From JACCXJ01 sp052387115 (GTDB taxonomy: Bacteria > Pseudomonadota > Gammaproteobacteria > JACCXJ01), in NCBI GenBank assembly GCA_052387115.1, contig JBQTJM010000353.1, positions 1-15,901 on the forward strand: DNA of 15,901 nucleotides, in the 5' to 3' direction. Made by a program: the position numbers and the translations under genes. Of the stretch, positions 6,726 through 11,172 are shown in pieces (position 1 is the stretch's first letter; each line of letters starts with the position of its first letter). The notes beneath the pieces are model-generated. The model was not told the origin of the DNA. It saw only the letters and a list, made by a program, of their open reading frames with translations, and made no database searches.

Positions 6726-7079
6726 TCAGCTCGAGCCCTCGGGGGCTGCACCGAAGAGCTGATCGACCTTGGCCGCGCAGATGAAGTCGTTCTCCGACAA
6801 GCCCGAGATGGCGTGGGTGGTGTAACGCACCTCGCACTGCCGGTAGTCGACGATCATCACCGGGTGATGGTCCTCCCGGTGGGCGACGAAGGCCACAGCG
6901 TTGGCGAAGGCCAGGGTCTCGTAGTAGTTCCGAAACGGGTAGACCTTGCTGATGGTCCCGCCCGGCTCGTCGAGCCGCCAGCCGGCAGTGTCGCGAACGA
7001 GCGCCTGGGCCTCCGCAGCACTGAGTCGCGGTGTGCCGCCTTCACATGGTTTGCAACGCCTTCCTGCAAGCTGGGTCAT
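6726..7079 (-). CDS. phhB: Pterin-4a-carbinolamine dehydratase (4a-hydroxytetrahydrobiopterin dehydratase)
   Basis: A 117-residue protein of the PCD/DCoH family (COG2154), which dehydrates 4a-hydroxytetrahydropterin to the quinonoid dihydropterin so that the cofactor can be reused. The active-site histidines are visible: H71-H72 in EDHHPV and H88 in TTHAISGLSENDF. The N-terminus (CKPCEGG) and C-terminus (AAKVDQL) are typical, and the length is normal. The classical partner, phenylalanine hydroxylase, is absent from the window. The gene instead sits between queD (43 bp upstream) and moaA (79 bp downstream). Some COG2154 proteins have been proposed, from comparative genomics, to act in molybdenum cofactor metabolism, and this arrangement fits that idea. 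The symbol phhB follows the family; the in vivo role here is inferred. Confidence 0.95.
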   Translation of the reverse strand: MTQLAGRRCKPCEGGTPRLSAAEAQALVRDTAGWRLDEPGGTISKVYPFRNYYETLAFANAVAFVAHREDHHPVMIVDYRQCEVRYTTHAISGLSENDFICAAKVDQLFGAAPEGSS

Positions 7080-7122
7080 AATTCGATTACCTGTGGCCCC
7101 TGGTGTGGTGTCTCAAAAGCGC

Positions 7123-7497
7123 CTATGTATCGCTCGGTTCGGCCTCGCCGCGGTAGACACAGCCGGCACTGCAGGTCTCACGGATCACGATCTGGCTGAG
7201 CCCCGGGATCTCGGGTGCGAGCCGCATCCACACCCAGCGCGCCAGGTTCTCGCTCGTCGGGTTCTCGAGCCCTTGGACCTCGTTCAGGCAATAATGGTCC
7301 AAGTGCTCGAAGAGCGGCTGAAACTTCTCCGTGATGTCGGCGAAATCCATGACCCAGCCGCTCTTGGGGTCGCAATCCCCGCTCACGTAAACCCCGATCC
7401 GAAACGAGTGCCCGTGCAGCCGTCGGCACTTGTGGCCCACCGGCAGGTTCGGGAGGTAGTGGGCCGCCTCGATCGAAAACTCCTTGAATATCTCCAT
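7123..7497 (-). CDS. queD: 6-carboxytetrahydropterin synthase / 6-pyruvoyltetrahydropterin synthase family (QueD)
   Basis: A 124-residue T-fold enzyme that uses 7,8-dihydroneopterin triphosphate. QueD makes 6-carboxytetrahydropterin for queuosine and 7-deazaguanine synthesis; the homologous PTPS makes 6-pyruvoyltetrahydropterin for biopterin. Zinc ligands are H13, H28 and H30 (LHGHSF). Putative catalytic residues are C24 (GHKCRRLHGH), the D67-H68 pair (EHLDHYCLN) and E106 (IRETCSAG). The CxxxHGH spacing fits QueD. The ATG at 7497 starts the protein directly at MEIFKEFSIEAAH; no strong Shine-Dalgarno is seen. It is the first gene of the minus-strand pterin operon. QueC, QueE and QueF are not in the window, so a biopterin-like role with the neighbouring dehydratase remains possible. 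Confidence 0.94.
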   Translation of the reverse strand: MEIFKEFSIEAAHYLPNLPVGHKCRRLHGHSFRIGVYVSGDCDPKSGWVMDFADITEKFQPLFEHLDHYCLNEVQGLENPTSENLARWVWMRLAPEIPGLSQIVIRETCSAGCVYRGEAEPSDT

Positions 7498-7580
7498 GCC
7501 GGAAGTCTAGCGAAACGCACCTGAAATCGTAGGCTACCTCGTGTCCCGCCCGTCTGGAAGGGAGGACGTCACGCGTAGCC

Positions 7581-7690
7581 GGCACAGGGCCGCGATGCCG
7601 AGACCGATCTCGGCGCTCCTCCTCGCTTTCCGACCCACCCCCCTCGAAGCCTGCACGCCAACTGGTGCTAGATTAGCATGAAGGCACACC
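7581..7690 (-). pseudogene. Detached copy of the SURF1 gene 5' end
   Basis: These 110 bases match 10975-11084, the first 37 or so codons of the SURF1 gene, with six mismatches and no gaps (about 95% identity) and in the same orientation. The matching stops abruptly at both ends: the copy lacks the ATG used at 11086 and everything after the start of the first membrane segment. In the SURF1 frame five of the six differences change the amino acid, so the copy looks unselected. It cannot encode a SURF1 protein. Confidence 0.85.
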
Positions 7691-7718
7691 TGGTGCTCGT
7701 AGGAAGGGTGTGGACGGG

Positions 7719-8088
7719 TTATTTCTTGGATCGATTCTTTGCGCCGACTGTCACCATAGGATTCTTCTTGGCGTTGGCGCTGCGTGCCACGCCATCGAAG
7801 AAGTACCCGGTCCTCGGAAACGCCAAACGCTCCGCGGTCCTCGATGCGGTTGAAGAGTTCGAGATCGCATTCCTGGACGAGCTGGAGCATATCCTCGTGG
7901 TCGCTATTGATGAGCTCACCGCCGAGATCGGTCACAAGCCCCTTATCGATCGCGGGTGACCGATAGGATGCGCCCACCGACCCGCCGCCTCGCCTCGTAG
8001 ACCGTCGCACTGATCCCGGCCTTCTTGAGCTGGTAGGCAGCATTCAGCCCGGCGATACCCCCGCAGTCCCGCGCTGCAACGCGGCACT
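7719..8088 (-). pseudogene. Frameshifted fragment of an FAD-dependent amine oxidase
   Basis: Reading the minus strand from about 8088, one frame gives IAGLNAAYQLKKAGISATVY followed by EARRRVGGRILSV, the N-terminal FAD-binding and GG-motif region of flavin monoamine oxidases. It then hits a stop near 7950. A second frame continues with AIDKGLVTDLGGELINSDHE and DLELFNRIEDRGAFGVSED. A one-base insertion then moves the match to a third frame with GYFFDGVARSANAKKN. At least two frameshifts and loss of the remaining roughly three quarters of the protein make it a clear relic. The glycines before IAGL are also degenerate (DCGGIAGL). It lies directly behind the ECF sigma factor gene, so it may once have been in the same operon. 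Confidence 0.8.
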
Positions 8089-8114
8089 CGGTTCAGGATC
8101 GATCCGTGCCGCTC

Positions 8115-8810
8115 TCACGCCGCGTACGCTCGTGCGCCTTCCAACTCGAGATGCGATAAGAGCTGTGCCAGCCGTCGGCGGGCATGGAACATCCGCGTCT
8201 TCACCGTATTTTCCGGGCAACCCACGATGCTCGCGATCTGCGGGAACGAAAAACCCTCAACAAACGTCAGCTCGATCACGGCGCGGTGGTCAGGCGAGAG
8301 TTGCCGGAGAGCGGCCAATAGCTCACGGCCGAGCTCCCAACCGAGGACCGTCGTTGCGGGATCGTTGGTGTTCTCGGGTTCTTCGCGATCGCGCTCCTCG
8401 CCGATGGGGAGCGGCGTACAAGACTCTTTGGCCGAACGCGCGAGCGCCTTCAACCCTGCATGGTGGGCGATACCGAAGAGCCAGGTGGAGACGCGAGCGC
8501 GATCGGAGTCGAACTCGCTCGCCTTCCGCCAGACGACTAACATCGTATCGTTCACGGCTTCATTGACCAGCGCGTGGCTCTTGAGACACTTGCTCAGAAA
8601 CCGTCCTAGGCGGGGGGCGTAGCGTTGATACAGTATTGTAAAGGCCCGCTGGTCCTTGGCCGCCACGTGCGCAATGAGTCGTAGATCATCGTCCTCGCGT
8701 AGCGACCGCATGGCGGATATCGGCGTGCCGTGTTCGCCAACGGATTTATCGGGTACACCCCTATCGTGGCGGTCAAGAGCGCCCCACAGGGTGCCGGTGG
8801 CAGTGGTCAT
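8115..8810 (-). CDS. ECF-type RNA polymerase sigma factor
   Basis: A 231-residue sigma-70 family protein with regions 2 and 4 only. Region 2 (about residues 53-120) contains AFTILYQRYAPRLGRFL and NDTMLVVWRKASEF, with the WLFGIAHH element at its end. Region 4 (about residues 165-220) contains LRQLSPDHRAVIELTFVEGF and the helix-turn-helix PQIASIVGCPENTVKTRMFHARRRL. It should direct core RNA polymerase to a small alternative regulon. The start at 8810 is chosen because GAGGGGG precedes it by six bases; the frame stays open to 9071 without sigma-like sequence. M34 would give a more usual ECF length but has no ribosome site. No anti-sigma gene lies on either side; an amine oxidase relic follows immediately. 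Its control is therefore unclear. Confidence 0.93.
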   Translation of the reverse strand: MTTATGTLWGALDRHDRGVPDKSVGEHGTPISAMRSLREDDDLRLIAHVAAKDQRAFTILYQRYAPRLGRFLSKCLKSHALVNEAVNDTMLVVWRKASEFDSDRARVSTWLFGIAHHAGLKALARSAKESCTPLPIGEERDREEPENTNDPATTVLGWELGRELLAALRQLSPDHRAVIELTFVEGFSFPQIASIVGCPENTVKTRMFHARRRLAQLLSHLELEGARAYAA

Positions 8811-9686
8811 GAGCGTCCCCCTCTCAGGAAGTAACTGGATTGGTTCCTGGCTTACTGTCCCCTCGCCCACGACACGCCGATGGGTTTGAGATCCCGGTAC
8901 GCCTACTGGACCGATCATCGCCGGAGGGGTGATGTCGATAGACCTGTCCCCGAACATCCGATGAGGTTGGTGAAACCAGGTGTAAGACTCCCGGTTGACC
9001 ACCGTTCCTCCGGCGTCAGGACCAGCGTATTGCGAGGCTTGTGCCGGTCGCCCGGAGATCGCGGTACACAAACTTCAAGCGCTTGTTACAAAAAGGTTGA
9101 TGGATCGCGTCAGGGAGGGTGCGCATCAGGGGATCCTCCGCGGTTCGTGCTCTCAACATACTGAGAGCGTCCCGACATGTTGGGAGTATCCGTAGGTCGG
9201 GTCAGCGCAGCGTAACGCGACAGAGGTGCGATCAAATACCGGCGTGCATTCATTTCCGCCGGTGATTCGGTTAGGATTTCTAGCTTCGTTCTACGGCTAA
9301 GGAATCAAAATCGGAAGCAGCCTAGCGACCAGCGCTTTCAGGATGCCGCCCCCAGCCATCTAGGCATTCCCCCTCCATCCCAAACCCTCCGTTAGAGTTA
9401 GACCTTCCTCGGGTACGCCGAGAAGCCCAGGGACTTGCGCCTGCGGGTCCGGGAAGAAGCCACCATGGCACCTGTTCGTCACGAAATCCATCATCCGGAT
9501 CTAGCGCGAGGACCACGGCTCGGTCTTGAATGCGCGGATTCAAATTTGGTTGCCAGGGTGCACAACGAATAGAAACGCAGGAAGCTGGAGTTCATCGGTC
9601 GAGTGGGCCAATGCCATCGTATGCAGCGGGTCTACCCCCCGGACGAGTGTTTGTGGAAGAGCACGGATAAGCCCTGTCCCTGGCGG
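8811..9686. other. Gene-poor region upstream of the sigma factor
   Basis: About 880 bp with no convincing gene. It must contain the sigma factor promoter and holds the GAGGGGG ribosome site at 8817-8823 (minus strand). A GGAACC resembling an ECF -35 box lies about 30 bases before the start, but no matching -10 is clear, so autoregulation is not supported. Hairpin-forming repeats cluster at 9150-9222. From 9230 to 9686 only short open frames with no recognisable protein are present; base composition is more AT-rich near 9230-9320. Confidence 0.5.
9150..9222. repeat. Cluster of three inverted repeats
   Basis: Three hairpins lie within 73 bases. CTCTCA/TGAGAG is at 9150-9167. The near-palindrome TCCCGACATGTTGGGA is at 9170-9185. 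An imperfect palindrome, GTCGGGTCAGCGCAGCG then TAACGCGAC, is at about 9197-9222. The last resembles the dispersed intergenic repeat with a core like GGTTAGCGCAGCGTAACCC that I recall from many proteobacterial genomes, here partly decayed. Confidence 0.5.
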
Positions 9687-10292
9687 TCACCCGAGCCAGG
9701 AATACTTCAAGAGCCGTTTCAGATCCTCCAGGACGCCGAAGGGGTCGAACCCGGGCGGATAGCGCAATATCACCCGCACCTCGGGGTCGAGGACATACAG
9801 TCCCGGCCCGGCAGCGAAGGGGCCCTTCCCATCGGCGCCAAGGCCTCCCTCGGCGTGCAGGGCGAGCGTGCTGCCGGGAAAGGCTTCCATCACCCGCCGC
9901 AAGGTAGGCCCGGTGCCGGTCGCGAAGAGCGCCACGGCGTCTTGCAGCCGCTCCTGGTTCGCGCCCAGCAGCAGATGGATACGGATCAGCGTGTCGATGT
10001 CGGTGCGGCATTCGGGACCGCAATCCCCGATGACGCGGAGCAGGGTCCACCGGCCTTGCCATGCCCGTGTGGAGAACGGCTCACCCGTGAGGGTCGTGAA
10101 AAGCGGATCGGCGAGCGGCCGGGGCGGCTCGACCAGCACGCCGTGGTGCACGCGGCCCTCGGGCGCCCACTCGGGGTGAAGGTAGAGCACGAATGCGCCG
10201 ACGACCGGCAGAAGCGTAAGCGCGGCCATGCACAGGAGCGGCCTCGACCCCCGCGGGCGTGGTCTCGCCGGTGGCTCGATCTCGCGCGTCAA
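9687..10292 (-). CDS. Membrane-anchored thioredoxin-fold-like protein of cytochrome oxidase assembly type (CxxxC)
   Basis: About 201 residues with one N-terminal membrane segment (about residues 22-38, MAALTLLPVVGAFVLYL) and a soluble domain expected outside the cytoplasm. The motif GDCGPECRTD (C91, C95) is a CxxxC pair in the same place as the copper-binding cysteines of SCO1/SenC proteins. The region after it (LGANQERLQDAVALFATGTG, GLYVLDPEVRVILRYPPGFDP) fits a thioredoxin fold. Similar genes commonly follow SURF1 in proteobacterial cox clusters. The TTG at 10292 is chosen as start because it overlaps the SURF1 stop as TTGA, suggesting translational coupling; ATG 10229 is the alternative. 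A role in copper delivery or redox maintenance for cytochrome c oxidase is inferred. The ctaA/ctaB genes that usually follow are absent. Confidence 0.78.
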   Translation of the reverse strand: MTREIEPPARPRPRGSRPLLCMAALTLLPVVGAFVLYLHPEWAPEGRVHHGVLVEPPRPLADPLFTTLTGEPFSTRAWQGRWTLLRVIGDCGPECRTDIDTLIRIHLLLGANQERLQDAVALFATGTGPTLRRVMEAFPGSTLALHAEGGLGADGKGPFAAGPGLYVLDPEVRVILRYPPGFDPFGVLEDLKRLLKYSWLG

Positions 10293-11086
10293 GGACTGGT
10301 CCGCCGGCGCGACCGCCACAGCGCGAGATAGGCGCTGACGGTCACGCCCGCGAGCAGAAACCACTGGCCGGCATAGGACAGGTGCCGGTGGTGCCGGCCC
10401 TGCAATCGCGGCCACTCGCGCACGAACCCGTAGGGAGCGCCCGGGTCCAGGAGCATGACATAGGGTTCCACCGAGAGCCCGGTGCTGCGTACGAAGTACC
10501 CGAGGTCGAGATACGCCCAGCGACGCCCCCATTCGGGCCCGGGCCGCGACAGCCGATCGATCGCGAAGCGCGGCGCGGGTGGGCGATCGAGCACGCCGCG
10601 GAGCTCGATCTCGCCCGCCGGCGCCTCGATGGCAGGCAAGTGCTCGCGGTCCGGCCCCATCGGCACCCAGCCCCGATTGACGAGGATCCGACGTCCCGAA
10701 TGGGCGAGTCGCAAAGGCGTGATCACCAGGGGCGTGATCACGTGGTAGCCCGCGCGGCCGTGGTTGGTCTGGTTGTCGATGAAGAGTTGATGCAGGGCTT
10801 CGAAGCTGCCGCGCAAGATGGCCTTGCGAAACCGGAGCTCGTCCGCGGACCCGACAGCCGTCTCGAAGGTGATCGCCGGGAGCCGCGCGCCCGCGGCGGC
10901 AGCGGACGCCAAGGCCTCCTTTTCTGCGGCCCGCCCGATCTGCCAGAAACCGAGCCGCGCGAACAGCACCGCGAGGCACAGGGCCGCGATGCCGAGACCG
11001 ATCTCGGCGCTCCACCTCGCTTTCCGACCCACTCGCTTCGAAGCCCGCACGCCAACTGGTGCTAGATTAGCATGAGGGCACACCAT
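10289..11086 (-). CDS. SURF1 family cytochrome c oxidase assembly protein
   Basis: A 265-residue inner-membrane protein with two membrane segments (about residues 29-43 and 238-255) flanking a periplasmic domain, the standard SURF1 layout. Family signatures are LGFWQIGRA at 45-53, GRAGYHVITPL, RRILVNRGW, and HLSYAGQWF before the second membrane segment. SURF1 helps insert heme a into subunit I of aa3-type oxidases. The conserved VITPL is duplicated in tandem (residues 116-125), an unusual change in a conserved stretch. The start at 11086 is uncertain: the first ~37 codons are the part duplicated at 7581-7690, and in-frame GTG codons at residues 13 and 19 would give a more usual N-terminus. 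It overlaps the next gene by four bases. No coxABC genes are nearby. Confidence 0.93.
   Translation of the reverse strand: MVCPHANLAPVGVRASKRVGRKARWSAEIGLGIAALCLAVLFARLGFWQIGRAAEKEALASAAAAGARLPAITFETAVGSADELRFRKAILRGSFEALHQLFIDNQTNHGRAGYHVITPLVITPLRLAHSGRRILVNRGWVPMGPDREHLPAIEAPAGEIELRGVLDRPPAPRFAIDRLSRPGPEWGRRWAYLDLGYFVRSTGLSVEPYVMLLDPGAPYGFVREWPRLQGRHHRHLSYAGQWFLLAGVTVSAYLALWRSRRRTSP
10714..10743 (-). repeat. 15-bp in-frame tandem duplication in SURF1 (VITPL-VITPL)
   Basis: Two adjacent 15-bp units sharing GGCGTGATCAC (10716-10726 and 10731-10741) encode the doubled pentapeptide VITPLVITPL right after GRAGYH. Most SURF1 proteins have one copy of this conserved motif. Confidence 0.75.
10975..11084 (-). 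repeat. SURF1 5'-end copy of a 110-bp direct repeat
   Basis: This is the partner of 7581-7690: same orientation, six mismatches, no gaps. The starts of the two copies are 3,394 bp apart. The repeat covers the SURF1 N-terminal coding region and ends exactly at the proposed start codon. It includes GCTAATCTAG, which could act as a -10-like element if the true SURF1 start lies further in. Confidence 0.85.
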
Positions 11087-11159
11087 TCCGACCTTCGCGA
11101 AGCGCTTTTCCGTGCCGACGTCGATTCGATGGGCCTCCTCCGCCCCCTGACCATGAATT

Positions 11160-11164
11160 GAGGA
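11160..11164 (+). promoter_or_regulatory. Ribosome binding site for the exported dikinase-like gene
   Basis: GAGGA lies eight bases before the ATG at 11173, which begins a clean signal peptide. This favours the ATG over the TTG at 11158, which overlaps the ribosome site. The 86 bp between here and SURF1 form a divergent promoter region. Confidence 0.55.
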
Positions 11165-11172
11165 CCCCGCTC

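Noticed and set aside
8811..9071. Upstream extension of the sigma factor
   Set aside because: No sigma-like sequence, and a good ribosome site sits before the internal ATG at 8810.
9322..9680. Short frames in the gene-poor zone
   Set aside because: No start with a ribosome site, no recognisable protein and unusual composition; not supported as a gene.
10293..11015. N-terminal extension of the CxxxC protein frame across SURF1
   Set aside because: The frame stays open through SURF1, but that part is Arg/Ala/Gly-rich shadow sequence; the TTGA overlap and the membrane segment place the real start at 10292 or 10229.
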